A stretch of 64,000 nt of DNA, taken from positions 3,348,001 through 3,412,000 of the forward strand of contig NZ_CP032229.1 in NCBI RefSeq assembly GCF_004328625.1, written 5' to 3'. The notes under the pieces were generated by a model. That model worked only from the letters and a program-made list of their open reading frames with translations, had not been told where the DNA came from and made no database searches. A program made the position numbers and the translations under genes. The DNA comes from Streptomyces seoulensis (GTDB lineage Bacteria > Actinomycetota > Actinomycetes > Streptomycetales > Streptomycetaceae). Below are positions 1 to 8,756 of the stretch, one piece after another; within the stretch, counting starts at the first letter, position 1, and each line of letters starts with the position of its first letter.

Positions 1-1007
1 GGGCTGGTTGGCTCGTCGGCTGCGACGGGGGCCACAGCACCGTGCGCCGTCTCGCGGGCATCGCGTTCCCCGGCACGGACCCCGAGATCACCGGCTGTCA
101 GGCGATCGTGGACATCGCCGACCCCGAGAAGCTCGCCGAGGGCTGGTCCTGGTCGCCCCGGGGTGTCTACCGCTACGGCCCCCAGCCCGGCCGCGTCGCC
201 ACGGTCGAGTTCGGCGGGGGTCCGGCCGACCGCACGGCCCAAGTCACCCTGGAGGACGTCCAGTCCAGCCTGCGCCGCGTCTCGGGCACGGACGTCACGC
301 TGACATCCCTGCGCGCGGCGCCGACCCGCTGGACGGACAACGCCCGCCAGGCGTCGGCGTACCGCTCGGGCCGCGTCCTCCTGGCCGGCGACGCGGCCCA
401 CGTCCATCCGCCCTTCGGGGGACAGGGGTTGAACCTCGGCATGGGTGACGCGGTCAACCTGGCCTGGAAGTTGGCGGCGGTGGTGAGCGGTCGCGCGGAG
501 GAGGCTCTGCTCGACACCTACGACGCCGAGCGGCGCCCGGTGGGCGCGTGGGTGCTGGACTGGACGCGGGCCCAGATCGGCGTCCTGCGTGGCGACCCCA
601 AGTCGGGTGCGCTGCGGGGGGTGTTGGCGGATCTGCTGGGGACGCGCGACGGCACGACGTACGCGGTGAAGCAGATCGCCGGCGTCACCCAGCGGCTCCC
701 CTTGCCGGGCTCTCACCCATGGACGGGCCGCTACGTCCCCGACGTGGTGCTGAGCGACGGCTCTCCGCTCGCGGACCACGCCCACGAGGGCGGCTTCCTG
801 CTGCTCGACCGCACGCCGGGGGCGGTGTTCGCGGAGTCGGGGAAGGGGCGGGCGCGGATTGTCCGGGACGGCGGTACCGGGGTCGCGGGCGCCCTGATCC
901 GCCCCGACGGGGTGGTGGTGTGGGCCTCCGACACCACCGACCCCGCCGGTCTGGAACCCGCCCTGCGTCAGTGGGCCGGGTCCGGCCCGCTCAGCCGGAC
1001 GTCGTGA
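1..1007 (+). CDS. FAD-dependent aromatic monooxygenase, 5' truncated by the window
   Basis: This is the C-terminal ~334 residues of a class A flavoprotein hydroxylase (PheA/TfdB-like), which would hydroxylate an aromatic or polyketide substrate using NAD(P)H and O2. The reading frame is open from base 3. The first visible residues, GCDGGHSTVRR, are the DG motif that contacts FAD and the pyrophosphate. A second FAD site, VLLAGDAAHVHPPFGGQG, follows about 110 residues later. The last ~110 residues look like the thioredoxin-like C-terminal domain common in this family. The N-terminal Rossmann GxGxxG lies upstream of the window, so the real start is not visible. The 3' end overlaps the convergent aminotransferase by 17 bp. 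The substrate cannot be told. Confidence 0.9.
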   Translation, partial: AGWLVGCDGGHSTVRRLAGIAFPGTDPEITGCQAIVDIADPEKLAEGWSWSPRGVYRYGPQPGRVATVEFGGGPADRTAQVTLEDVQSSLRRVSGTDVTLTSLRAAPTRWTDNARQASAYRSGRVLLAGDAAHVHPPFGGQGLNLGMGDAVNLAWKLAAVVSGRAEEALLDTYDAERRPVGAWVLDWTRAQIGVLRGDPKSGALRGVLADLLGTRDGTTYAVKQIAGVTQRLPLPGSHPWTGRYVPDVVLSDGSPLADHAHEGGFLLLDRTPGAVFAESGKGRARIVRDGGTGVAGALIRPDGVVVWASDTTDPAGLEPALRQWAGSGPLSRTS

Positions 1008-2376
1008 ACTCGTCCGCCGTGGTCAGCGCGGCGTCCAGCGCGGCCAGGCCCTCCTTCAGCTCCGGCTCGGTGATGTTGCAGGGCGGGACGACGTGGGTGC
1101 GGTTCATGTTGATGAAGGGCCAGAGGCCGTTCTTCTTTGCGGCGGCGGCGAAGGCGGCCATGGGGGCGTTGGTCGCGGCGGACGCGTTGTAGGGGACCAG
1201 GGGCTCGCGGGTCTCGCGGTCCTTGACCAGCTCCAGGGCCCAGAACATGCCCGTACCGCGGACCTCGCCCACGCTGGGGTGGCGCTCGGCGAAGGTGGCG
1301 AGGGTGGGGCCGAGCACCGTCTCGCCGAGGTGCTTCGCGTTCTCCACGATGCCCTCGCGGGCCATCACGTCGAGCGTGGCGACCGCCGCCCCGCAGGCCA
1401 GCGGGTGCCCGGAGTACGTCAGGCCGCCGGGGTACGGGCGCGTCGCGAAGGTGTCCGCGATCTCGGGGGAGATGGCGACGCCGCCCAGGGGCACGTACCC
1501 CGAGTTCACGCCCTTGGCGAAGGTCATCAGGTCCGGGACGACCCCCGAGAGGTCCGCCGCGAACCACTCACCGGTCCGGCCGAACCCGGCCATCACCTCG
1601 TCCAGGATGAAGACGATGCCGTGGCGGTCGCAGATCTCGCGGACCCCGGCGAGGTAGCCCGGCGGGGGGATCATGATCCCGGCCGTACCGGGGATCGTCT
1701 CCAGGATCACCGCGGCGATCGTGCCGGGGCCCTCGAAGGCGATCGTGGTCTCCAGGTGCTCCAGCGCGCGGGCGCACTCCTGCTCCTCCGTCTCCGCGTA
1801 GAAACGGGACCGGTACAGGAACGGCGCCCAGAAGTGCACCACGCCCGCGCTGCCGCTGTCCGACGGCCAGCGGCGGGGGTCGCCGGTCAGGTTCACCGCC
1901 TGCTGGGTGCCGCCGTGGTACGAGCGGTACGCCGAGAGCACCTTGGGGCGGCCGGTGTGCAGGCGGGCCATCCTCGTGGCGTGCTCGACCGCGTCCGCGC
2001 CGGCGTTGGTGAAGAAGATCTTGTCCAGGTCGCCCGGGGTGCGTTCCGCGATCAGGCGTGCCGCCTCCGAGCGGGCCTCCACGGCGAAGGCCGGGGCGAA
2101 CGTCGTCATCTTCGCCGCCTGCTCCTGGATCGCGGCGACGACCTCCGGGTGCTGGTAGCCGATGTTCGTGAACACCAGGCCGCTGGTGAAGTCCAGGTAC
2201 CGGTTGCCGTCGTAGTCCCAGAAGTACGAGCCCTCCGCTCCCGCTACGGCCAGCGGGTCGATCAGGTCCTGCGCGGACCAGGAGTGGAACACGTGCGCGC
2301 GGTCGGCGGCCTTCACGGCCGCGCCGGTCGCGGGGTCGGGGGTGGGGGTCTGCTCCGGGTTCGGCTGAGGCGTCAT
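991..2376 (-). CDS. Class III (omega-type) aminotransferase, aspartate aminotransferase family
   Basis: A 461-residue PLP-dependent class III aminotransferase that would move an amino group between an omega-amino acid or amine and a keto acid. Family marks visible are GSYFWDYDGNRYLDFTSG near the N-terminus, the PLP phosphate region TNAGADAVEHA, the cofactor aspartate in ILDEVMAGFGRTGEW, and the Schiff-base lysine in TFAKGVNSGY. The N-terminal ~25 residues (MTPQPNPEQTPTPDP) are Pro/Thr-rich and poorly conserved, so the exact start is uncertain and no good ribosome-binding site was seen. Length fits the family. The gene converges on the monooxygenase. Substrate is unknown; beta-alanine, GABA or polyamine type are all possible. 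Confidence 0.92.
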   Translation of the reverse strand: MTPQPNPEQTPTPDPATGAAVKAADRAHVFHSWSAQDLIDPLAVAGAEGSYFWDYDGNRYLDFTSGLVFTNIGYQHPEVVAAIQEQAAKMTTFAPAFAVEARSEAARLIAERTPGDLDKIFFTNAGADAVEHATRMARLHTGRPKVLSAYRSYHGGTQQAVNLTGDPRRWPSDSGSAGVVHFWAPFLYRSRFYAETEEQECARALEHLETTIAFEGPGTIAAVILETIPGTAGIMIPPPGYLAGVREICDRHGIVFILDEVMAGFGRTGEWFAADLSGVVPDLMTFAKGVNSGYVPLGGVAISPEIADTFATRPYPGGLTYSGHPLACGAAVATLDVMAREGIVENAKHLGETVLGPTLATFAERHPSVGEVRGTGMFWALELVKDRETREPLVPYNASAATNAPMAAFAAAAKKNGLWPFINMNRTHVVPPCNITEPELKEGLAALDAALTTADEFTTSG

Positions 2377-2565
2377 GCGGCCGAGGGTAGGGGGTGGGGG
2401 TGCCCTCGCGACATCGGCGGACTGTTGTGGGCGGGGGTGGGATGCGCGACAGGTTGTCGTGAGTGGGGGGCTGTTTCGCGGGGCGTTGAGCAGGGGGCGG
2501 TGCTGTCCCGTATGCCCGCACTATCCTCGGGGCGTCGGCGCGCTTCGGGGGAAGGCGGGTGTGTT

Positions 2566-3474
2566 GTGCGGGAGTTGGGGCCGGGGGAGGACTGGGACTG
2601 GGTGTTCGGGGCGGGGGCGGGTGCGGGTGCGGGTGCGGGTTCGGGTTCGGGGGAGGGCACCCGGCCTCCGGCCGGGTCAGGGTTCCCACCCGCACCACCC
2701 GTACAACTTTCGTCGTCGGGTGCGGGTGGCCCCGGAGGGGCGGAATCGCCGTCGGCGGGTGCGGGTGCGGGTGCGGGTGGGAACGGTGGGGCGGGGGCGT
2801 CGCCGGCGGGTGCGGGTGGACTCGGTGGGGCGGGGGCGTCGTCGGCGGGTGCGGGTGGGCTCGGTGGGGTGGGGGCGTCTTCGGCCGGTGCGGGTGGGCC
2901 CGGTGGGACGGGGGCGTCTTCGGGGGGTGGGGGTGGGTGTTTGTCTTTGGGGGAGCATGGGGCTGTGGGGGATGGGTGGGGGTGGGTGGTCGGGGGGTAC
3001 GGGCATCCTGAGGTGGATGGGGAGGTGCGGGACCGGCGGTCGACGTGGTTGCTCGTCGTGGTCGCGCTGATCGTCGCTCTGGGGGCCGGGGGGACGCTGT
3101 ACACGTTGTTACGGGGTGGCGGGGTGTCGGACACCGCGACCGTCGGGCCGGCACCTGCTGAAGGGGACGTTCCGGAGGGCTACCTCGGCAGGTGGGAGGC
3201 CGGTACGCACCGGCTGACCGTGACCCAGGGGCGGGTCGGTGAGCGCGTACTCACCCTGACCGTGGACCGGGCCGACCAGCACTGCGTCCTCACCGCGACC
3301 CTGGCACGGAAACCGGACGCCGACGGCACACTCCGTCTGTCCGCCGCCACGGTCACCTCCGGAGCCTGCGCCCCCGGCGCCCCCACCACCCTCACCCTCA
3401 CCCCGGACGATCACCTCAAGCGGACCGGGCGCCCCGGCACGAGAGCCGCGACCTACAGCAGGAGCGGGACGTAG
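2566..3474 (+). CDS. Repeat-rich single-pass membrane protein of unknown function
   Basis: About 302 residues from the GTG at 2566, which has a GAAGG about 10 nt upstream; an in-frame ATG at 2512 is the alternative. The first ~145 residues are an Ala/Gly/Ser/Pro-rich low-complexity segment encoded by tandem DNA repeats. Next comes a short polar stretch (EVRDRRSTW) and one membrane helix (LLVVVALIVALGAGGTLYTL). The extracellular domain of ~110 residues contains GYLGRWEAG, HRLTVTQGRVGERVLTLTVD and two cysteines. This C-terminal domain is familiar from Streptomyces hypothetical proteins and from extracytoplasmic parts of Ser/Thr kinase-like proteins, but no function is known to me. Topology is probably N-in. 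Confidence 0.7.
   Translation: MRELGPGEDWDWVFGAGAGAGAGAGSGSGEGTRPPAGSGFPPAPPVQLSSSGAGGPGGAESPSAGAGAGAGGNGGAGASPAGAGGLGGAGASSAGAGGLGGVGASSAGAGGPGGTGASSGGGGGCLSLGEHGAVGDGWGWVVGGYGHPEVDGEVRDRRSTWLLVVVALIVALGAGGTLYTLLRGGGVSDTATVGPAPAEGDVPEGYLGRWEAGTHRLTVTQGRVGERVLTLTVDRADQHCVLTATLARKPDADGTLRLSAATVTSGACAPGAPTTLTLTPDDHLKRTGRPGTRAATYSRSGT
2614..2930 (+). repeat. GC-rich tandem repeats inside the membrane-protein gene
   Basis: A GCGGGT hexamer is repeated several times at about 2617-2640 and again near 2755-2780. From about 2788 to 2925 there are roughly three and a half copies of a 39-bp unit encoding 13 residues of the type GAGASSAGAGGLG. Copies differ by a few substitutions. The period is a multiple of three, so unit gain or loss would keep the frame. 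Such tracts are hard to assemble and may vary between strains. Confidence 0.85.
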
Positions 3475-3502
3475 ACGGTCCCGCTCAACCCCGGCGGAGC
3501 CG

Positions 3503-4489
3503 TCAGCGGGGGTCCGGAGGGCGTTGGCGGGGCATGTTGGGGCGTGGCGCCGGAGGGAGGTAGCGGGAGACCGGGGCCGGGTCCGCGGGCCGGGACGGCG
3601 GGGGCGGAGGGGACACCGGCGGGCGCCCCCCGCGAAACTCCTGCATCCAGTCCGACGTCTCCGTACGGACCAGCTCCGTCACGTCCTCCGAGAAGCGCCG
3701 CAGAATCCCGAGACAGCGTTCCGCCGCCTCCCCCGCCGTGCCCTCCGCAGGACCCAGCACCTCACGCGCGCTCTCCGACGCCCAGTCGAACTGAAGCGTC
3801 TGCAGCCGCCGTTGGACCGCCTGCGCGGTGGCCAGGTCCCGCATCCACCCCGAGGTCAGCCCGAAGCACCGGTCCGCCCCGGCGCACGCGGCCCCCAGCA
3901 GCAACGCCAGGTATCCCCACGGCGCGCACCCCGCCACCGCCCCGGTGGCGTCCAGTAAGGGCAACGCCGCCCCGACCACCACCCCCGCGGCCGTACCGCC
4001 CCGAAGTCCCCTCGCGGCCCGCCGCCGCCACACCCGGTCCGCGAGATACCACTCCGCCGTCCGCAGCGCCCCCGCCTCCACCCACCGGAACAGCTCCCCC
4101 AGCCGCTCCGCGGGCTCCCCCCAGTCCCCGAGCGGCAACTCCCGCCCCACCAGATCCCCACCCGGCCCGGCGAGCCGGGCCACGTCCTCACTCACCTCGT
4201 CCGGCGCGGCGGCCCGCGCCCCCCGGTCTCCCGGCTGCCCCCCGCTCACGCCCGGGTCCCCGCCGTCCGCACCCCGCCACGCCCCGTCCCCTCCTGGTCC
4301 GCCCGCCGGAAGCCCGTCCGTCCCGGAACCGGCCCGCCGCGTACCGTCCGCACTCCGCCACACCCCGTCCGCTTCCGGCCCGCCCCGCCGCATTCCGTCC
4401 GGCGTGGCACCCCGGCCGGGTGCCGGGGGCACCTCGTCGGGTTGTTGTTCCGGCTGGCCCACCCCGGACTCCCTACTGGACGTGAACAC
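3503..4489 (-). CDS. SLATT-domain two-TM membrane protein
   Basis: 328 residues from the GTG at 4489, chosen because GGAAGGA lies about 11 nt upstream; the open frame runs back to 4633 but has no comparable ribosome-binding site. The first ~130 residues are Gly/Pro/Asp-rich and likely disordered. The domain then shows a conserved lead (RWVEAGALRTAEWYLADRVW), two adjacent hydrophobic helices (GTAAGVVVGAALPLLDATGA; WGYLALLLGAACAG), and a helical tail with a Phe-Asp-Trp and ERCLGILRRFSEDVTELV. This pattern matches SLATT domains, two-TM modules often found as effectors in nucleotide-sensing conflict systems. Here it sits divergently next to ybaB-recR, in what looks like a core position. No partner nucleotide cyclase is visible. 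Confidence 0.75.
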   Translation of the reverse strand: MFTSSRESGVGQPEQQPDEVPPAPGRGATPDGMRRGGPEADGVWRSADGTRRAGSGTDGLPAGGPGGDGAWRGADGGDPGVSGGQPGDRGARAAAPDEVSEDVARLAGPGGDLVGRELPLGDWGEPAERLGELFRWVEAGALRTAEWYLADRVWRRRAARGLRGGTAAGVVVGAALPLLDATGAVAGCAPWGYLALLLGAACAGADRCFGLTSGWMRDLATAQAVQRRLQTLQFDWASESAREVLGPAEGTAGEAAERCLGILRRFSEDVTELVRTETSDWMQEFRGGRPPVSPPPPPSRPADPAPVSRYLPPAPRPNMPRQRPPDPR

Positions 4490-4634
4490 CGATCGCGGGT
4501 CCTTCCTACCGCTCAACGGGTGGCGGGGAGCCGAGTTCGCGGGGTGGTACGCCCGGAAGAGGGGTGTGATCAGGTAGGGGGCCGGAGGCGTTCTCACCCG
4601 AAAGAGTGGCAGCGCGAGGGCCGCCCGGACCACG

Positions 4635-4640
4635 TAGGCT
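4635..4640 (+). promoter_or_regulatory. Possible -10 box upstream of ybaB-recR
   Basis: TAGGCT matches the Streptomyces vegetative -10 pattern and lies 56 nt before the ybaB start. No convincing -35 box was seen at the expected spacing, so this is a weak call. Confidence 0.35.
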
Positions 4641-4695
4641 CGTGCCGAGCAGTGAAGCGGCCCAGACAGGCAGCAGACAGACAGGAGACACCCCC

Positions 4696-5037
4696 GTGAT
4701 TCCCGGTGGCGGCCAGCCGAACATGCAGCAGTTGCTCCAGCAGGCCCAGAAGATGCAGCAGGACCTCGCCCGCGCCCAGGAGGAGCTGGCGAACACGGAG
4801 GTCGAGGGCCAGGCGGGCGGCGGTCTGGTCAAGGCCACCGTGACCGGCTCCGGCGACCTGCGCGCGCTGAAGATCGACCCGAAGGCCGTGGACCCGGAGG
4901 ACACCGAGACCCTCGCGGACCTCGTCGTCGCGGCCGTCCAGGCGGCGAACGAGAACGCGCAGGCCCTCCAGCAGCAGAAGCTCGGCCCGCTGGCCGAGGG
5001 ACTCGGCGGCGGCGGCATCCCCGGTCTGCCTTTCTGA
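4696..5037 (+). CDS. YbaB/EbfC-family nucleoid-associated protein
   Basis: A 113-residue small DNA-binding protein of the YbaB/EbfC family, a dimer that coats DNA and is nearly always encoded just upstream of recR. The sequence has the helical start [20 protein letters not shown], the central beta region ([20 protein letters not shown]) and the second helix ([17 protein letters not shown]). The GTG at 4696 has AGGAG 10-15 nt upstream. Length is typical. It is separated from recR by 52 bp and is probably co-transcribed with it and the DUF5063 gene. Confidence 0.93.
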   Translation: MIPGGGQPNMQQLLQQAQKMQQDLARAQEELANTEVEGQAGGGLVKATVTGSGDLRALKIDPKAVDPEDTETLADLVVAAVQAANENAQALQQQKLGPLAEGLGGGGIPGLPF

Positions 5038-5089
5038 GGCCGGGGCAACTACCGTACGTACCGCAAGGTCGTGAAGGAAAGGCAGTCCG

Positions 5090-5689
5090 TTGTACGAAGG
5101 CGTGGTCCAGGACCTCATCGACGAGCTGGGGCGGCTCCCCGGCGTCGGTCCCAAGAGCGCGCAGCGGATCGCCTTCCACGTCCTCCAGGCCGAGCCGACG
5201 GACGTCAAACGGCTCGCGCACGCCCTGCTGGAGGTCAAGGCCAAGGTCCGCTTCTGCGCGGCCTGCGGAAACGTGGCGCAGGAAGAGCTGTGCAACATCT
5301 GCCGCGACCCGCGCCGCGACCCCTCGGTCATCTGCGTGGTCGAGGAGCCCAAGGACGTCGTGGCCATCGAGCGCACCCGTGAGTTCCGGGGCAAGTACCA
5401 CGTCCTGGGCGGCGCGATCAGCCCCATCGAGGGCGTCGGCCCGGACGACCTGCGGATCAGGGAACTCCTGGCCCGCCTCGCCGACGGCACCGTCACCGAG
5501 CTGATCCTCGCCACCGATCCCAATCTCGAAGGCGAGGCCACGGCGACGTACCTCGCCCGCATGATCAAGCCCATGGGTCTGAAGGTCACCCGCCTGGCCA
5601 GCGGCCTCCCGGTCGGCGGGGACCTGGAATACGCGGACGAGGTCACCCTCGGCCGCGCCTTCGAGGGGAGACGACTCCTAGATGTCTGA
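5090..5689 (+). CDS. recR: Recombination mediator protein RecR
   Basis: 199 residues, the usual RecR length. RecR works with RecO (and RecF) to load RecA at gaps. Visible parts are the N-terminal helix-hairpin-helix ([20 protein letters not shown]), a four-cysteine zinc finger (CAACGN...CNIC) near residues 57-72, and a Toprim domain starting [14 protein letters not shown] and ending near [14 protein letters not shown]. The TTG at 5090 is the only start that gives the conserved N-terminus [12 protein letters not shown] purine-rich GAAGGAAAGG lies upstream. The 3' end overlaps the next gene by 8 bp, indicating translational coupling. Confidence 0.97.
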   Translation: MYEGVVQDLIDELGRLPGVGPKSAQRIAFHVLQAEPTDVKRLAHALLEVKAKVRFCAACGNVAQEELCNICRDPRRDPSVICVVEEPKDVVAIERTREFRGKYHVLGGAISPIEGVGPDDLRIRELLARLADGTVTELILATDPNLEGEATATYLARMIKPMGLKVTRLASGLPVGGDLEYADEVTLGRAFEGRRLLDV

Positions 5690-6341
5690 CGCCACGCTGC
5701 ACGCCATCGCGCAGAACCCGGACGACTTCGCCGTCCAGATCGCCGACCAGATCGAGAGCTTCCTGGTCGCCGTCACCGAGGTCGCCAAGGGCGACGAGCC
5801 CGGTTCCACCGTGCCCTTCCTGCTGCTGGAGGTCTCCCAGCTGCTGCTGGCCGGCGGCCGCCTCGGCGCGCACGAGGACTTCCTCCCCGACGAGCGCTAC
5901 GAGCCCGACCCCGGCCCCGAGCCGGACGCGGACGGCCTGCGCGAGAACCTGGCCCGCCTGCTGGACCCGGTCGACGTCTACTCCGAGGTCTTCGACCCGT
6001 ACGCGCCCCGCACCGCGCCGGTCGCCGCCCGGATCTCCGACGACCTCGCGGACGTCATCACCGACCTGGGCCACGGCATGGTCCACTACCGGGCCGGCCG
6101 CACCGCCGAGGCGCTGTGGTGGTGGCAGTTCTCCTACTTCTCCAACTGGGGCCCCACCGCCTCCGCCGTGCTGCGTGCCCTCCAGTCCGTGCTGATCCAC
6201 GTCCGCCTCAACCAGCCCCTGGAGGAGCTGGACGGCCTCGACACCGACCAGGACCTGGGCGACGAGGCGCTGGAGGTGGAGGCCGGGCGGGTGATGGCCG
6301 AGGAGATCGGCACCCCACTCGGCATCCGCCAGGTGCGCTGA
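5682..6341 (+). CDS. DUF5063-domain protein
   Basis: 219 residues matching the actinobacterial DUF5063 family, a cytoplasmic acidic protein of unknown role found directly after recR. Conserved stretches include the N-terminal [13 protein letters not shown], the acidic centre around [11 protein letters not shown], and the Trp-rich helix [14 protein letters not shown]. The ATG at 5682 overlaps the end of recR, so the two are translationally coupled. Its constant position after ybaB-recR hints at a role in recombination or replication, but that is inference from context. A short hairpin follows at 6354-6369. Confidence 0.88.
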   Translation: MSDATLHAIAQNPDDFAVQIADQIESFLVAVTEVAKGDEPGSTVPFLLLEVSQLLLAGGRLGAHEDFLPDERYEPDPGPEPDADGLRENLARLLDPVDVYSEVFDPYAPRTAPVAARISDDLADVITDLGHGMVHYRAGRTAEALWWWQFSYFSNWGPTASAVLRALQSVLIHVRLNQPLEELDGLDTDQDLGDEALEVEAGRVMAEEIGTPLGIRQVR

Positions 6342-6353
6342 CCGCGCCGGTGC

Positions 6354-6369
6354 CGGGCACGGATGCCCG
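6354..6369 (+). terminator. Short hairpin after the recR operon
   Basis: CGGGCA and TGCCCG form a 6-bp stem with a 4-nt loop just after the DUF5063 stop codon. No U-tract follows, as is usual in Streptomyces. It could end the operon but is short. Confidence 0.35.
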
Positions 6370-6421
6370 ACTCCCGCCGTACGCCTGACGACCGGTCCTG
6401 CGGGCGGTCATGATGTGATGC

Positions 6422-8701
6422 ATGAGCGCCTTGTTCGACCGTCGGCCTGTGCCTGCCGCGGACGCCTCCGGTGCCGGTGCCATCGCCGCCGGCGGGAGCA
6501 TCGCGCAGGCGTTGACGGGACCGGGTGCGATCGCCCTGCACATCGAGAACGTAGGCATGCTGCTGCCGGACGCGTGCCCACCGGCGGAGTCCGTGAGCTG
6601 TCCGCCCCGTCTCACCAATCTTCCCTTCCGCGCGGAGCTCTTCGTCGGGCGCAGCGATGAACTCGGGCTGCTGCGGGCGGCCCCGGCCACGCCCGGCAGG
6701 CCACTCGCACAGGTGCTGCGTGGCCTTGGCGGCATCGGGAAGTCCACGCTCGCCGCGCGCTGGTCCGTCGAGTGCGGACCGACCCACGCGCCGGTGTGGT
6801 GGATCCCGGCCGGCAGCCGCAGCGCGATCGACGCGGGTGTCGCCGCCCTCGCGGCCGCCCTTCAGCCATCACTCGTCCCCCTTCTTCCCCCGGAGCAGAT
6901 GACGGAGTGGGGCAGTCGATGGCTCGCGTCCCACAGCGGATGGCTCCTCGTGCTCGACGACGTCACGAACCCGGCCGACGTGGAGCCCCTGTTGTCCAGG
7001 GCCCCCTCGGGCCGCTTCCTGATCACGAGCCGACGAGCGACCGGATGGCACGGTGTCGCGGAAGAGATCCCGCTGGACGTGCTGTCGTGCGATGACGCGG
7101 TGCGCATCTTCACCCGCGTCCGGGGCGGCGAGGACTCCGATGCCGCCGAGCTCTGCGAGGAACTGGGTTGTCTTCCGCTGGCCGTCACCCAGGCGGCGGC
7201 GTACTGCCTGGAGACGGACTGCACGGTCCGCGTGTATCTGGACGACCTCGCCGCGTACCCCGACGAGATGTACGCGGAGACGTATGAGGGCGGCGACCAC
7301 GAACGCACGGTCGCCCGCGTCTGGCACGTCACGCTGGACCGCCTGACGAACGATCCCCTCGCGGTCCGGCTCCTGCTGACCATGGCCTGGTACGCCCCCG
7401 ACGGCATCCCGCGCGGCCTCTTCGCCCACCTGGGCACGCCACTGGCCGTACGCAGGGCACTCGGGCGACTGGCGGCCCACAGCATGATCACGCTCTCGGG
7501 TGACACGGTGACCGTGCACCGGCTGGTACAGGCGGTGTCCCGTACGCGTGCCGACGCAGACCGACACCGGAACCCGGAGGCGATCGGGGACGCGTGTGCG
7601 GCGGCGGTGAAGGCGCTGGCGCGCGCGGTGCCCGAGGACGTCGACGACCCGTCGGCGTGGCCCGCGATGCGGTCCCTGCTCCCGCATGTCCAGGCACTGG
7701 CCGAACACGTCCGGCCGGAGGAGGACACAGCCGCGATGGCGTACGTGCTGACGCGGACCGGTGACTACATGCTGACGGCGGGGATCAGGCTTGCCGGCGG
7801 GGCGTACGGCCTGCTGCAGCGGGCGGAGGCCGCGTGCGTCCGGCATCACGGCCCGGGAGGGGAGCAGACGCTGTACACCCGCGTCCTGCTGGCTCGGGCG
7901 ACGCGCATGCTGAAGTCGAGCGAGGAGGCCGCCCCGGTCGCCGAGGAGGTTCTGGCCGACTGCACGCGGGTCCTGGGCCCGGACCATGAGGTGACCTTGG
8001 GTGCCCTGTCGAACATGCATCAGGTCGCCTCGTTGCAGGGGGACACGGAACGAGCTTTGCGACTGGCGGAAGCGTGCCTCGCGGGTGTTGCCCGGCTGCG
8101 GGGTGCGGAGGCCCGCTCGACCTTCGAGGCGCGGAAGAAGCTGGTCATGGCGCTGACGGCGGTCGGTGAGATGACGCGAGCCGACGACCTGTGCGACGAG
8201 CTTCTCGCTGACTGCAGCCGGGCCTTGGGAGAGGAAGATCCTTCGACCCTCTCGGTGAGAAGCCTGCGCACCGCGCTGGCAGGCCAACGGGAACTCCCGG
8301 AAACCCTGATCAAGCTCATGGCGGGGGTCCACTCCGTCGGGGAAGAGGACGAGGAGGGTCTGATCGCCGCCCTACGTGTCCTGATTCAACAGGTAGGGGC
8401 AGTGGAACCGGAGCAGTTCACGCGTGCCACGGAGGAGGACGTGAGCGCGGCGGAGCGGGATCTCGACACGTGTCGACGTGTCCTCGGCGACGACCACGCC
8501 GACACCGTGGTCGCCCGCCTCGTGTTGCTTCAGGTGTACGCGGCGACACGGGATCCGCGTTATGCCGAGCCTGCGAAAGACCTCCTGATGGAAGTGCTCT
8601 CGGTCATCAGCGCGAACGAGTCCGCCCTCGCCTTCATGCTCCGTGTGTTCGGTGCACTGCACACGGTCATAGACGAACTTCCCCGGCCCCCTGACGAGTG
8701 A
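6422..8701 (+). CDS. STAND (NB-ARC) NTPase with TPR-like repeats and an N-terminal IAAGG motif
   Basis: 759 residues. Residues 15-33 (ASGAGAIAAGGSIAQALTG) form a Gly/Ala-rich motif that recurs twice in the next gene. A linker leads to the NTPase: VGRSDEL (~75-81), P-loop GLGGIGKST (~101-109), Walker B WLLVLDDV, an arginine-finger-like FLITSRR, the GLPLA-like CLPLAVTQAA, and a winged-helix region ending HRLVQAVSR. The C-terminal ~350 residues are helical repeats with TPR signatures (CTRVLGPDHEVTLGALSNMHQ, CRRVLGDDHADTV), probably the sensor. This is the architecture of bacterial NLR-like defence or signalling proteins. No enzymatic effector domain is fused, so the effector is probably the downstream two-TM protein. 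A possible -10 (CATGAT) sits 7 nt before the ATG. Confidence 0.88.
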   Translation: MSALFDRRPVPAADASGAGAIAAGGSIAQALTGPGAIALHIENVGMLLPDACPPAESVSCPPRLTNLPFRAELFVGRSDELGLLRAAPATPGRPLAQVLRGLGGIGKSTLAARWSVECGPTHAPVWWIPAGSRSAIDAGVAALAAALQPSLVPLLPPEQMTEWGSRWLASHSGWLLVLDDVTNPADVEPLLSRAPSGRFLITSRRATGWHGVAEEIPLDVLSCDDAVRIFTRVRGGEDSDAAELCEELGCLPLAVTQAAAYCLETDCTVRVYLDDLAAYPDEMYAETYEGGDHERTVARVWHVTLDRLTNDPLAVRLLLTMAWYAPDGIPRGLFAHLGTPLAVRRALGRLAAHSMITLSGDTVTVHRLVQAVSRTRADADRHRNPEAIGDACAAAVKALARAVPEDVDDPSAWPAMRSLLPHVQALAEHVRPEEDTAAMAYVLTRTGDYMLTAGIRLAGGAYGLLQRAEAACVRHHGPGGEQTLYTRVLLARATRMLKSSEEAAPVAEEVLADCTRVLGPDHEVTLGALSNMHQVASLQGDTERALRLAEACLAGVARLRGAEARSTFEARKKLVMALTAVGEMTRADDLCDELLADCSRALGEEDPSTLSVRSLRTALAGQRELPETLIKLMAGVHSVGEEDEEGLIAALRVLIQQVGAVEPEQFTRATEEDVSAAERDLDTCRRVLGDDHADTVVARLVLLQVYAATRDPRYAEPAKDLLMEVLSVISANESALAFMLRVFGALHTVIDELPRPPDE

Positions 8702-8756
8702 CGTCATCTGCTTCCAACGCCTCCTCCTCGCCCGGACGTTGCACCACAATGGCCGC

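Noticed and set aside
2614..2930. Tandem repeats considered as a CRISPR array
   Set aside because: Units are contiguous without spacers, keep a coding frame and have no cas genes nearby.
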